Source of the DNA: Promethearchaeota archaeon
GTDB lineage: Archaea; Asgardarchaeota; Lokiarchaeia; Sigyniarchaeales; SOKP01
NCBI GenBank assembly: GCA_016926735.1
Contig: JAFGOA010000080.1
Location: 1-64,000 of the forward strand
Reading direction: 5' to 3'
Length of the DNA: 64,000 bases
Shown here: positions 34,919 to 44,112 of the stretch, piece by piece
Layout of the letters: every line of letters starts with the position of its first letter
How positions within the stretch are numbered: the first letter of the stretch is position 1
Position numbers and translations under genes: made by a program
The notes under the pieces: generated by a model
The model's input: the letters and a program-made list of their open reading frames with translations, nothing else
Told to the model about the DNA's origin: nothing
Databases searched by the model: none

Positions 34919-36262
34919 TTGCAGATTAAGTTTGCTTTTTTTATAATTCTTGTAGGAATTGTTGGAGGAATTGGAGCATGGATATTTAGATTATTTATCA
35001 TTTTTATCTTTAATATTTTTTATTTAGAACCTCAAAAATTATTTAATGGTACAAATATTGAGTTTTTATCTTGGCTTCCATTTCTTACAGCACCTATTAT
35101 TGGAGGCTTAATTGTTGGGTTATTGACTTCAAAGATATCAAAAGAAGTCAAAGGACATGGAGTTCCTGAAATTATTGAAGCAATTCATGTTAATGAAGGT
35201 AAAATGAAAATGAGGATACCTTTTATAAAAATTATTGCTTCAGGATTCACAATTGGAACGGGTGGATCTGCCGGTAGAGAAGGTCCAATTGTGCAGATTG
35301 GAGCCGGTTTTGGATCAATTGTTGGACAAAAAGTTAATTTAGAATCTAAAAACCTAAAAATTCTTGTCTCTGTGGGTGCTGCTGCAGGAATATCGGCAAC
35401 CTTTAATAGTCCTATTGGTAGTGTTTTTTTTGTTTGTGAAGTAATTTTAGGTATTTATTCGATATCATTAATAGTTCCACTTCTTGTTGGCTCATCAACA
35501 GGATTAATAATAAGATATCTTATTATTGATACAAATGTTATATTTAATAATGTTCCAATGGTTGGCCTCAACAATTTTCTTTTTATTCCTATTTTTATCC
35601 TATTAGGAATTTTTATGGGAATTATATCTGCATATTGGATAAAAATTTTTTACAAATCTGAAGATAAATTAGATTATGTTTTTGAAAAAACGAAGATTCC
35701 TGGGTTCCTTCAACCGGCTATAGGGGGTTTATTTGTTGGAATAATATTAATGATTATATATCTAATTACCAATGACAAATGGAATGATTATTCTGTGATG
35801 GGAATAAATTACACCCCAATGGAAGCAATATTCTCTGGATCTTTACTCCAGGCTCCTATATTGATAGTCCTACTTATTATTAGTATCCTTTTAATTTTAA
35901 AAATAGTTAGTACTATTTTTACTATCATGTCTGGAGGATCAGGAGGTGTTTTTGCTCCAACCATCTTTATCGGATTAATGTTAGGTGTAATATTTGCTTT
36001 GATTTTTCAATTTTTCTTCTTTCTCTCTGAAACAGAAGTTATCTTATTTTCTGTTGTAGGTATGGCGAGTTTTTTTGCAGGAACCGCTAGAGCTCCACTA
36101 ACAGCTATTATAATGACTGCTGAATTAGTTGGTAATTATTTATTAGTTGTTCCTTTAGCCATTTCCGTGATTATAAGCATTATTATTTCTATTAAATTGC
36201 AATCTGAAAATATATATATTCGAAAACTTACCAAACGTGGTTCTAAGATTACTGCATTTTAA
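34919..36262 (+). CDS. ClC-family chloride channel/transporter
   Basis: A 447-aa polytopic membrane protein with a TTG start. ClC signatures: the anion filter GGSAGREGPIVQIGAG (about residue 117, containing the gating Glu in GREGP), the SVFFVCEVIL helix whose Glu aligns with the internal proton Glu of H+/Cl- exchangers, and GGSGGVFAPTIFIG (about residue 340) for the C-terminal filter. The tail is basic and short, with no CBS domains. I infer that it could be an exchanger because both Glu residues are present. It stands alone, and its stop lies 45 bases from the convergent coiled-coil gene. Confidence 0.93.
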   Translation: MQIKFAFFIILVGIVGGIGAWIFRLFIIFIFNIFYLEPQKLFNGTNIEFLSWLPFLTAPIIGGLIVGLLTSKISKEVKGHGVPEIIEAIHVNEGKMKMRIPFIKIIASGFTIGTGGSAGREGPIVQIGAGFGSIVGQKVNLESKNLKILVSVGAAAGISATFNSPIGSVFFVCEVILGIYSISLIVPLLVGSSTGLIIRYLIIDTNVIFNNVPMVGLNNFLFIPIFILLGIFMGIISAYWIKIFYKSEDKLDYVFEKTKIPGFLQPAIGGLFVGIILMIIYLITNDKWNDYSVMGINYTPMEAIFSGSLLQAPILIVLLIISILLILKIVSTIFTIMSGGSGGVFAPTIFIGLMLGVIFALIFQFFFFLSETEVILFSVVGMASFFAGTARAPLTAIIMTAELVGNYLLVVPLAISVIISIIISIKLQSENIYIRKLTKRGSKITAF

Positions 36263-36306
36263 TATATAATTTAACACTTTAAAAAAAACAAAAAGATTTA
36301 TAGTCA

Positions 36307-37020
36307 TTAGACTAATTCTTTCTCTAAAATCTTTTCAAATTCTTTATCAGAAACAAATCCTTTATTTTGCATTATATCAATAATGTTTTTAATAACATTT
36401 GGCGCGCATTGAACTTCGGATATTTGTGTATAAAGTGCATCGATTGTATTGGTTAAATCATTGACTTTATCAATTTTAGCTTCTAAATCTTTTTCTAATT
36501 TTTGTATAATATGATCTTTACTTATTATTGCTCGATTTAGATCTTGTTTTGTAATTCTTATTTGTTCATCTTTTACCATCAATTCTTCTTTTATTCTTCT
36601 CATTTCTTTGTTTGATTCTGGAATTGTTTTTTCAAAGTTGTCAATCAAATTATCTAATCTTTCATTTATTTGCCCAATTTCAGATTTGTTTATTGTAAAT
36701 TCGTTTATATGTTCTGTTTGGAATTTTTGTAATTCTAATTTTATATTGTCAATATCTTGAGATATTTTATGCATTGTCAAGGTATTTGAAAAATCTTCTT
36801 TTTTAGGAATTAAAGTTGTTGCTGATTTTATTTTTGGTAGAGGACCTTCATAATATTTTAATTTTTTATCTTTTTTATCTAGATCATCTTCAGCTTTCTC
36901 TAATTTTTCTTTTAAGGTACTAATATTTACTTTTAGGTCCTTTTCGTTTGTCGAAATTCTATCGATTATTTCTGTAAAATTTCTTTCTGTCATTAAGTAT
37001 TTTTCTTTTGATTTATTCAA
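36307..37020 (-). CDS. Coiled-coil protein (start uncertain, frame extends upstream)
   Basis: A predicted long coiled coil with heptads of Leu/Ile/Lys/Glu over nearly the entire length and a short C-terminal helix pair (PNVIKNIIDIMQNKGFVSDKE) that looks like a small folded end. No family is recognised; function may be structural or cytoskeletal. The bound used here is the TTG at 37020. The same frame remains open upstream to 37155 and keeps protein-like character: INWEKAYSRPNSCQKIKG followed by heptad sequence LLKLKERISDLEDDL. There is no ATG, GTG or TTG in that stretch above 37020, so the real start may be an unusual codon such as the ATC at 37143. It is convergent with ClC. Confidence 0.65.
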   Translation of the reverse strand: MNKSKEKYLMTERNFTEIIDRISTNEKDLKVNISTLKEKLEKAEDDLDKKDKKLKYYEGPLPKIKSATTLIPKKEDFSNTLTMHKISQDIDNIKLELQKFQTEHINEFTINKSEIGQINERLDNLIDNFEKTIPESNKEMRRIKEELMVKDEQIRITKQDLNRAIISKDHIIQKLEKDLEAKIDKVNDLTNTIDALYTQISEVQCAPNVIKNIIDIMQNKGFVSDKEFEKILEKELV

Positions 37021-37155
37021 TTTTTCTAAGAATTGTTCAAGATCATCTTCTAAATCAGAGATTCGTTCTTTTAATTTTAGTAGATCTTTTCCTTTTATTT
37101 TCTGGCAAGAATTAGGTCTTGAATATGCTTTTTCCCAATTGATACTAATAATAAA

Positions 37156-37684
37156 TCACCAAATTTGATTTAGTATTTTTAATAAGTAGTTAAAGAATAA
37201 ATAGTACATTCTAATTAATAAATTTATATTAATTATTTATTATATTTCTTTGGAAATTCAACAAATAATTGTATAATTATATTGAAGAATGAACTTTTTT
37301 TTAAAATATATGCAAAAAAATAAATCAATTATATTAGAAAATAATATATATCAAATTTAGAGTATTTTATCTTTTATTAAATATTCCAATTAATAATAAT
37401 TGGACACATGATTAAACAGATATACTAGATAGTTACTATCTTCTGATCACAAACATCATTAATACAAAATAGTCATTCATCAAATCATTCAATAAAGTTC
37501 ACTAGTAAAAAATTTTGTTTCTATCAATGAGTAATTTTTTTGTCGAATAAAATTAAGTGATATTTTTGCTCAGTTTAACCAACACATTTATATATAACAA
37601 ATACTAAAATAAATATAAGATAATAAAAATTATCTAAAAAATAATTACATTAAATTATAATATAAGTGGAGGAATGAATAAAAA
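37156..37684. promoter_or_regulatory. 529-base upstream region of the histone gene with TATA box and ribosome-binding site
   Basis: The longest gap in the window. Most of it is featureless A+T-rich DNA with no convincing frame. The histone promoter is at its downstream end: a TATA box TTTATATATA at 37588-37597, preceded by AACACA at the BRE position. A start of transcription about 25 bases later would give a leader of some 60-65 nt. A clear Shine-Dalgarno-like GGAGG at 37668-37672 lies 12 bases before the histone ATG, in a genome where most genes show none. A second ATG at 37674 opens a 12-codon overlapping frame that may be a decoy. Confidence 0.55.
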
Positions 37685-37894
37685 ATGGGAGCATTTGCTT
37701 GGAGCCCACTAAGGGCATTAATGAAGAAAGCTGGAGCAGAAATTGTAAGTAGAACCGCAGTTGATAAATTAATGGACTACTTAGAAGAATATGCTAAAGA
37801 ATTAACTACATGTGCTTTAGATATTGCTAAACACTCAGGACGTAAGAAAGTTACTTCTCAAGATATGAAGATTGCTATTGATCTAATAGTTTAA
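37685..37894 (+). CDS. Archaeal histone (HMf/HMt-like)
   Basis: DNA-compacting histone-fold protein, 69 aa, the canonical tailless size. Sequence order: WSPLRALMKKAGAEIVSRTA (helix 1 and loop 1 with the conserved R-x-T-A), then VDKLMDYLEEYAKELTTCALDIAKHSGRKKVT (long helix 2 and loop 2 with the R-K-x-V-T motif) and SQDMKIAIDLI (helix 3). It forms dimers and longer hypernucleosome-like stacks in other archaea. ATG start with GGAGG 12 bases upstream. No N- or C-terminal tail as in eukaryotic histones. It lies just upstream of the RNA polymerase genes. Confidence 0.97.
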   Translation: MGAFAWSPLRALMKKAGAEIVSRTAVDKLMDYLEEYAKELTTCALDIAKHSGRKKVTSQDMKIAIDLIV

Positions 37895-38109
37895 AGCTTC
37901 AGCTTAAATTTTTTATCTTTTTTTTTTCTTATATAGTTTTAAAATTCAAAATATTACATAATTAAAATAGAATAAATTCCTTTTTTATCTGATTCTAACC
38001 ATAAAATTTTTATTTTTTACTTGATTAACACTCATACAGTGGAGAACTTATTAACTGATTTTTTAATATATTATAATTTTAAAAATACAAATAAGGATGC
38101 TTTCTTTTT

Positions 38110-41085
38110 ATGAGTTATACATTCTCAAGAACAAAATTAATTGAAAAAATAAAATTTGGTCTTCTTAGTCCTGATGAAATCAGAAAAATGTCATCTGCAA
38201 GAATTATAACAGCAGATACTTATGATGAAGATGGTTTACCTATTCCTTCTGGCTTAATGGATCAAAGATTAGGTACTATAGAACCAGGACAAAGATGTCA
38301 AACATGTGGTAACCTAGTAAGCAACTGTATGGGGCACTTTGGTCATATTGAATTAGCAAGACCAGTTATCCATGTAGGGTATTCTAAAAAGGTATTAAAA
38401 ATTTTACGGTCAATTTGTCCAGAATGCTCAAGATTGATGCTTTCTGAGGAGGAAAAAGAAAAACTTCGACAAGAACAAATTACTCATCGTAAGATATTTG
38501 CTGAAGGAGATGAAGAAATTACAAGACTTGTTTTTAAAAGAGCAAGGAAAAATAAGGTATGTCCATATTGTGGTGCTAAAAAAAAAAAGATCATTTTAGA
38601 AAAACCCACAACCTTTTATGAAGAGGAAGAGGTTAAAGGGTCAAGAAGATTGACTCCAATCGAAATACGAGAAAAATTAAAGAAAATGATTGATGTGGAT
38701 CTTCGAATTCTAGGAATTTCTCCCCAAAATGCAAGAATGGAATGGGTTGTTTTTACCGTATTGCCTATACCTCCTGTATGTGCGAGACCCTCAATAACAC
38801 TTGATAGCGGAATTCGTTCTGAAGATGATCTTACACATAAACTTGTTGATGTTATAAGAATTAATCAAAGATTAAGAGAAAATATTGATGCAGGAGCTCC
38901 TCACTTAATCGTAGAAGATTTATGGGAATTATTACAATATCATATTACTACTTATTTTGATAATCAAGTATCCGGAATCCCTCCTGCTAGACATCGTTCT
39001 GGTAGAGCTTTAAGAACATTAACTCAGAGATTAAAGGGAAAAGAAGGTAGATTTAGAAGTAATCTCAGTGGAAAACGTGTTGACTTCTCTGCAAGAAGCG
39101 TTATTTCTCCAAATCCCCATATAAGTATTAATGAAGTTGGAGTACCACGTAAAATCGCAAAAATTTTAACTATTCCAACAAATGTTAATGACTGGAATAT
39201 AGAACAAATGAAACAGTTAATCTTAAATGGTCCTAATATACATCCCGGAGCTAATTATATTATTAGAAATGATAGAAGAAGAATAGATTTACGATATGTT
39301 AAAAATAGAAAAATAATCGCTGATATGGTTGCTCCAGGATTCACGGTTGAAAGACACCTTAATAATGGAGATTTAGTTCTTTTTAATAGACAACCTTCTC
39401 TGCATAGAATGTCTATTATGGCACATGAAGTAAAAATAATGATAGGTAAAACCTTTCGCTTAAATCTCACCGTTTGCCCGCCCTATAACGCAGACTTCGA
39501 CGGAGATGAAATGAATCTCCATGTGCCTCAGAGTGAAGAGGCAAGAACAGAAGCAGAATTATTACTAAAAGTACAAGAACATATATTATCACCTCGTTTT
39601 GGCGGTCCTATCTTAGGAGGAGTACAGGATTTTATTTCTACTATTTTCCAATTTACCAGTAAAAATTCTGTGTATAATGTTAAGGATACATTAAAATTAC
39701 TTTATATGGGTAATATTTTCGATTTACATCCCGATTTTGATTTAAATAAAATTGAACCTTATATAAAAGAACCTGAACCAATGTATTCTGGTAAACAAAT
39801 TTTTAGTACACTATTACCAGAAGATTTGAATATAAGAGTAAGATCAAAATTCTGTAAAAAATGTTTTATCAAGGAAGGTCAAAGCTGTAAAGAAGAAAAA
39901 TGCGAATATGATGCTTATGTAACTATCAAAAATGGACACTTAATAGCAGGTACAATCGATGAAAACTCATTTGGAGCTATGCAATCAAATAGTATATTAC
40001 AAAGAATTATCAAAGATCATGGTAATGCAACAGGAAGACAATTTTTAGATAATTCTACAAGAATGCTTCTATATGTTATTAGACTTAATGGAATCACAAT
40101 GGGACTCGATGAAGTATATATTAAAGGGGAATCTCATGAACATATACAACAAGTATTACATGAAGCAACTGAAGAATCGAAAAAATTAATTAAAGCATAT
40201 CGAGAAAATGATACTAAAACCCTTAAAAGAGCTCCAGGACGTTCATTAAAAGAAACATTAGAATTAAGAATCCGGCAAGTTTTAGCTGAAGCAAGGAAAA
40301 AAGCTGAAGAATTAGCAACTCATTTTATTGGTGATGAGGCTCATTCAGTTATTATGACAAAATCAGGAGCAAGAGGAAATATTCTAAATCTTGGTCAAAT
40401 GTCGGCAGTTGTTGGTCAACAAGCTATAAGAGGTGAAAGAATTAACAGAGGATATTCATCAAGAACACTTCCACACTTTAAAGTTGATGACCTCACACCT
40501 AAAGCCAGAGGATTTGTAGAACAATCATACCGCAATGGACTTGAACCCGCTGGCTTTTTCTTTCATGCTATGGGGGGAAGGGAAGGTTTGGTTGATACAG
40601 CGGTCCGAACAAGCACAAGCGGGTATATGCAGCGACGTTTAGTTAACGCTCTACAAGATATGGTAATAGAGAATGATGGAACAGTCCGAAATTCAGATAA
40701 AAATATTATTCAATTTGAATTTGGTGATGATTCTATTAATCCTCAACATACTGATCATGGAGATGCTGTTAATTTGGATGTTTTATTACTTAAAGCAAAA
40801 ACTTTAGATCTTGATGAAATCAGAAATCTTAAATCTAAAAAACCAATAAAAACCTCTAAAACAATAAAAATTGAAGAAAAATCCCCTCAAGCACCATTAA
40901 AACCTACACCAAAACCAAAAACTACATCCAAACAAGAAAAAGTAAAAAAATCTCAAGATTTACCAGATGAGAATGAATTACAGCAACAATTCAAAGACGA
41001 GACTGGAAAGAATGCTGTTTGGAGAGGAAAAGTAACTCAACAATTTATTGAATGGAAAGAACAAAATTATGGGATTAAAGAATAA
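38110..41085 (+). CDS. rpoA1: RNA polymerase subunit Rpo1N (A') with C-terminal extension
   Basis: Catalytic N-terminal part of the split largest subunit. It is 991 aa versus roughly 870-900 for most archaeal A' subunits. The N-terminal clamp zinc sites are CQTCG...CMGHFGH (near residue 60) and CPEC...CPYC. The catalytic [10 protein letters not shown] is near residue 460, and the typical CKKC...CKEEKC insert is near 580. The polymerase body ends near residue 890. The extra tail is Lys/Pro-rich linker ([14 protein letters not shown]) and a terminal module [20 protein letters not shown]. Next gene: Rpo1C, 20 bases on. The classical RpoH-RpoB genes are not upstream; a histone gene is. Confidence 0.97.
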   Translation: MSYTFSRTKLIEKIKFGLLSPDEIRKMSSARIITADTYDEDGLPIPSGLMDQRLGTIEPGQRCQTCGNLVSNCMGHFGHIELARPVIHVGYSKKVLKILRSICPECSRLMLSEEEKEKLRQEQITHRKIFAEGDEEITRLVFKRARKNKVCPYCGAKKKKIILEKPTTFYEEEEVKGSRRLTPIEIREKLKKMIDVDLRILGISPQNARMEWVVFTVLPIPPVCARPSITLDSGIRSEDDLTHKLVDVIRINQRLRENIDAGAPHLIVEDLWELLQYHITTYFDNQVSGIPPARHRSGRALRTLTQRLKGKEGRFRSNLSGKRVDFSARSVISPNPHISINEVGVPRKIAKILTIPTNVNDWNIEQMKQLILNGPNIHPGANYIIRNDRRRIDLRYVKNRKIIADMVAPGFTVERHLNNGDLVLFNRQPSLHRMSIMAHEVKIMIGKTFRLNLTVCPPYNADFDGDEMNLHVPQSEEARTEAELLLKVQEHILSPRFGGPILGGVQDFISTIFQFTSKNSVYNVKDTLKLLYMGNIFDLHPDFDLNKIEPYIKEPEPMYSGKQIFSTLLPEDLNIRVRSKFCKKCFIKEGQSCKEEKCEYDAYVTIKNGHLIAGTIDENSFGAMQSNSILQRIIKDHGNATGRQFLDNSTRMLLYVIRLNGITMGLDEVYIKGESHEHIQQVLHEATEESKKLIKAYRENDTKTLKRAPGRSLKETLELRIRQVLAEARKKAEELATHFIGDEAHSVIMTKSGARGNILNLGQMSAVVGQQAIRGERINRGYSSRTLPHFKVDDLTPKARGFVEQSYRNGLEPAGFFFHAMGGREGLVDTAVRTSTSGYMQRRLVNALQDMVIENDGTVRNSDKNIIQFEFGDDSINPQHTDHGDAVNLDVLLLKAKTLDLDEIRNLKSKKPIKTSKTIKIEEKSPQAPLKPTPKPKTTSKQEKVKKSQDLPDENELQQQFKDETGKNAVWRGKVTQQFIEWKEQNYGIKE

Positions 41086-41105
41086 ATTTACGAGGGAAAT
41101 TAAAA

Positions 41106-42299
41106 ATGGCAAAAATGACAACTCAATTATTGAATAAATCTTTAGAAGAACTTCAGAATGATGGAATACCTGAAGATTTAATTAACAAAATAAGAAATAA
41201 AATTAAAAATGAAGATCTGGAAGAAGAGCAACTTGAATATCTTCTGAATAAAGTCTATATTAATTTTAATAATGCTATAGTAGAAACTTCTGAACCTGTT
41301 GGAACCGTTGCAGCTCAATCCATTGGAGAGCCTGGAACTCAGATGACTCTTAGAACATTTCATTATGCAGGAGTGGAAGAATTCTCGGTAACCCAGGGAT
41401 TACCTCGCCTCATTGAGATAGTGGATGCACGTCGTTTCCCTAGTACCCCACAGATGACAATATATTTAGATTCCGCGCATCGGAATGATGAAAAAGAAGC
41501 TATAAAAGTTCATAATAGGATTGAACAAATAAGAATTGAACAAATAAGTTCAGAAGTCGATTTAGATTTTGTAAATTGGAATATAATAATTAATTTAATA
41601 CCAAAAATATGTGAAAAGAAAGGAATTGATGTTGATTCAATACCTGAAATTTTAAAAAGATATAAGAAAAAAGGGTCAATTAAAAGGGAAGGAAATAAAA
41701 TTATTGTTGATCCTGGTATTGAAGACTTACAACAACTTCAAAAATTACGTGAAAAAATACTGAAAAAGGTTGTGAAAGGTATAAGAGGTGTAAAAAGAGG
41801 TTTACTTACACCTGGAGATGACGGGAAAGAATGGGTAATAAAAACTGAAGGTACAAATATGGTTGGAGTTGTTCAAATAGAAGGTGTAGATATTTCAAGA
41901 ACAGTTTCAAATCATATCCATGAAGTTGAGAAATTATTTGGAATTGAAGCTGCGAGAAGTTTAATAATCGAAGAAGCTAAAAAAGTACTTGAACAACAAG
42001 GTCTTGATGTTGATTTAAGACATTTGTTAATACTTTCTGATTTGATGTGTACAACAGGATCCATTCAATCTATAGGAAGACATGGAATATCAGGAGCAAA
42101 ATCAAGTGTTTTTGCTAGAGCTGCTTTTGAAGTTACAGTAAATCAATTGCTTGATGCAGGACTTTATGGTGAAGAAGAACGCTTACTAGGAATTCCAGAA
42201 AACGTTATCGTAGGACAAGTATGTCCCATAGGAACTGGACGTGTTTCTGTTCAATTTGATCTTGATAAAAACTTAGAAATTCTAAAAGCTAAGAAATAA
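41106..42299 (+). CDS. rpoA2: RNA polymerase subunit Rpo1C (A'')
   Basis: C-terminal part of the split largest subunit, 397 aa as expected. The bridge-helix/trigger-loop portion is [20 protein letters not shown] followed by RTFHYAGV near residue 65. Later blocks include [32 protein letters not shown] and the terminal [19 protein letters not shown], all standard. A GAGGG element sits 10-14 bases before the ATG. It follows Rpo1N directly and is followed by eL30 after 78 bases, keeping the canonical archaeal order rpo1N-rpo1C-eL30-nusA-uS12. Confidence 0.97.
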   Translation: MAKMTTQLLNKSLEELQNDGIPEDLINKIRNKIKNEDLEEEQLEYLLNKVYINFNNAIVETSEPVGTVAAQSIGEPGTQMTLRTFHYAGVEEFSVTQGLPRLIEIVDARRFPSTPQMTIYLDSAHRNDEKEAIKVHNRIEQIRIEQISSEVDLDFVNWNIIINLIPKICEKKGIDVDSIPEILKRYKKKGSIKREGNKIIVDPGIEDLQQLQKLREKILKKVVKGIRGVKRGLLTPGDDGKEWVIKTEGTNMVGVVQIEGVDISRTVSNHIHEVEKLFGIEAARSLIIEEAKKVLEQQGLDVDLRHLLILSDLMCTTGSIQSIGRHGISGAKSSVFARAAFEVTVNQLLDAGLYGEEERLLGIPENVIVGQVCPIGTGRVSVQFDLDKNLEILKAKK

Positions 42300-42377
42300 C
42301 CCAAAAAAATTAAAATAACAAAACATTTTTTTTATTTACTTATTAAATTGTATTAATTATCTACTAAGTGAAGAATC

Positions 42378-42749
42378 ATGGCAAAGAAAAATAATAAACC
42401 GATGGAAATAGACTTATCTAGGAAAAAAGAAAAAGGTTTCGATATAGACGTTAATATAAAGGTTGCATTGAAAACCGGTAAAGTTGTATATGGAAAAAAC
42501 CAAGTATTAAAACAATTAAGAGAAAATCCATATAAAATGTTAATTGTCGCAAATAATTGTTCTGAAGATATTATGAATGAGTTAAATCATTATAACAAAA
42601 TATCAAAAACTAATATTCATATTCATAAATATAAAGGTTCAAGCTGGGATCTCGGGCTTGCTTGTGCTAAACCTTATATGATAAGTGTAATTGGAATACA
42701 TAATTTTGGAGATAGCGATCTAAAATCCTTAATTAATAGAAATAATTAA
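42378..42749 (+). CDS. rpl30e: Ribosomal protein eL30 (L30e)
   Basis: Large-subunit protein, 123 aa with a 20-residue basic extension before the family core. The core begins VNIKVALKTGKVVYGKNQVLK, continues with MLIVANNCSEDIMNELNHY and HKYKGSSWDLGLACAKPY, then ends ISVIGIHNFG, matching the L30e/L7Ae-type fold (k-turn binder). It lies in the conserved polymerase-ribosome operon between Rpo1C and NusA. Confidence 0.93.
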   Translation: MAKKNNKPMEIDLSRKKEKGFDIDVNIKVALKTGKVVYGKNQVLKQLRENPYKMLIVANNCSEDIMNELNHYNKISKTNIHIHKYKGSSWDLGLACAKPYMISVIGIHNFGDSDLKSLINRNN

Positions 42750-42779
42750 AAATAAAACAATATACTAAACGTTGTAGTT

Positions 42780-43259
42780 ATGATCAAGAAAAACATAAAG
42801 ATTGATAGACAATGCATGGAATTAATTAGTCTTTTCAATAATATTTCTGGTGCTATAATAAAAGATTGCATTATATATGATACCCCTGAAAGTTATGGAG
42901 AAATTATTATTTTCCTTGTTAAAAAAGATGATGTAGGTAAGGCTATTGGTAAAGATGGAGAACATGTAAAAGACTTAACTACAAAACTTCAAAAAAAAAT
43001 TGATGTTATTCCTTTTTCTGAAAAGCTTGAAGTATTTATAAAATATATACTAAATACTACAAAAAATTCAATAAAAGTAAATGGTATTGAAGTAAAAGAA
43101 GGTAAAAATTTTAAAAAAACTGTCATCATATCAGTTCGCCCTCAAGATCGAGGAAAAGCTATCGGAAAAGAAGGCTCAATGATAAGAAAAGTTAAAAAAT
43201 TAGTAACACGACATTTTGAAATAGATAATGTAATAATTGATACCCGTCCTTTACATTAA
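42780..43259 (+). CDS. nusA: NusA-like KH-domain transcription factor
   Basis: Archaeal NusA homologue made of two KH domains only (159 aa), without the S1 and N-terminal domains of bacterial NusA. KH signatures: the GxxG loop GKAIGKDGEHVKDL near residue 58, and GKAIGKEGSMIRKVKKL near 130. The following VTRHFEIDNVIID closes the second domain. It binds RNA and is thought to act in transcription termination or elongation. It is located between eL30 and uS12, as is typical. Confidence 0.94.
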   Translation: MIKKNIKIDRQCMELISLFNNISGAIIKDCIIYDTPESYGEIIIFLVKKDDVGKAIGKDGEHVKDLTTKLQKKIDVIPFSEKLEVFIKYILNTTKNSIKVNGIEVKEGKNFKKTVIISVRPQDRGKAIGKEGSMIRKVKKLVTRHFEIDNVIIDTRPLH

Positions 43260-43472
43260 TTTTTTTTACTCCTCTGAATAATAGGAACTATTTTTATATT
43301 TAAAATTTTCATTCCAATAAAGCATAAAATTCATTTATAGATATTAATTATGAAATTTAATCTGTAATTTTCATTATTACCTACATATTTTTATCTTTTT
43401 CAATAATTTTAAGTTAAAAGAAATATTTACAGAAATATAAAAAAAATTTTATATTTTAAGGTTTAATTTAAT

Positions 43473-43901
43473 ATGCCAAAAGGATTATATGCTGCACGAA
43501 AACTTAAAGCAAATAGAAAAAAGTTCCGTTGGTCAAAGACAAAATACAAAAGAAAAAAACTGAAACTAAAACAAAAAGTTGATCCTTTAGAAGGAGCACC
43601 TGCAGCTTCTGGAATCGTTTTAAAGAAGGTTGGAAGAGAAAGTAAACAACCTAACTCTGCAATTAGAAAATGTGTCCGAGTACAATTAAAGAAGAATGGT
43701 AAATCTATAACTGCTTCATTACCTGGAGATGGTGCTTTGAATTTTATCGAAGAACATGACAGAGTTATCGTTGAAGGAATCGGAGGTGCTAAAGGTAGAG
43801 CTGTTGGAGATTTACCTGGAGTACGATGGAAAGTGACTAAAGTTAATGGAGTCAGTCTTGATGCTTTAATAAAAGGTATTAAAGAAAAACCAATGAGATA
43901 A
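43473..43901 (+). CDS. rps12: Ribosomal protein uS12 (S12)
   Basis: Small-subunit decoding-site protein, 142 aa. Signatures are [55 protein letters not shown] and a basic N-terminal tail. It ends the polymerase-NusA-uS12 run. In most archaea uS7 follows directly; here uS7 is 14 kb further (57983), separated by signalling genes. Its upstream spacer of 213 bases holds A+T-rich, promoter-like sequence but no gene. Confidence 0.97.
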   Translation: MPKGLYAARKLKANRKKFRWSKTKYKRKKLKLKQKVDPLEGAPAASGIVLKKVGRESKQPNSAIRKCVRVQLKKNGKSITASLPGDGALNFIEEHDRVIVEGIGGAKGRAVGDLPGVRWKVTKVNGVSLDALIKGIKEKPMR

Positions 43902-44112
43902 ATTTCTTTATTACAATTTCTAATTTTAAACCTATGTCATTATTATTTATATCTATAGAAGATTAAAATAATCCCTAATTTATTTCTAATAAAATTGATA
44001 TTCATCAAATGTGTTATTTTGGATATCCTATCTATTTTTTATAATAATTTAAATATTATGTTTAAGTTATATTTCATAATTAAAAGGCAATGTTTGGGAA
44101 ATAAATGATTTA

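Noticed and set aside
38110-41085. An intein in Rpo1N to explain the extra length
   Set aside because: The catalytic motif region is uninterrupted and no splicing motifs are seen; the extra length is all in the C-terminal tail.
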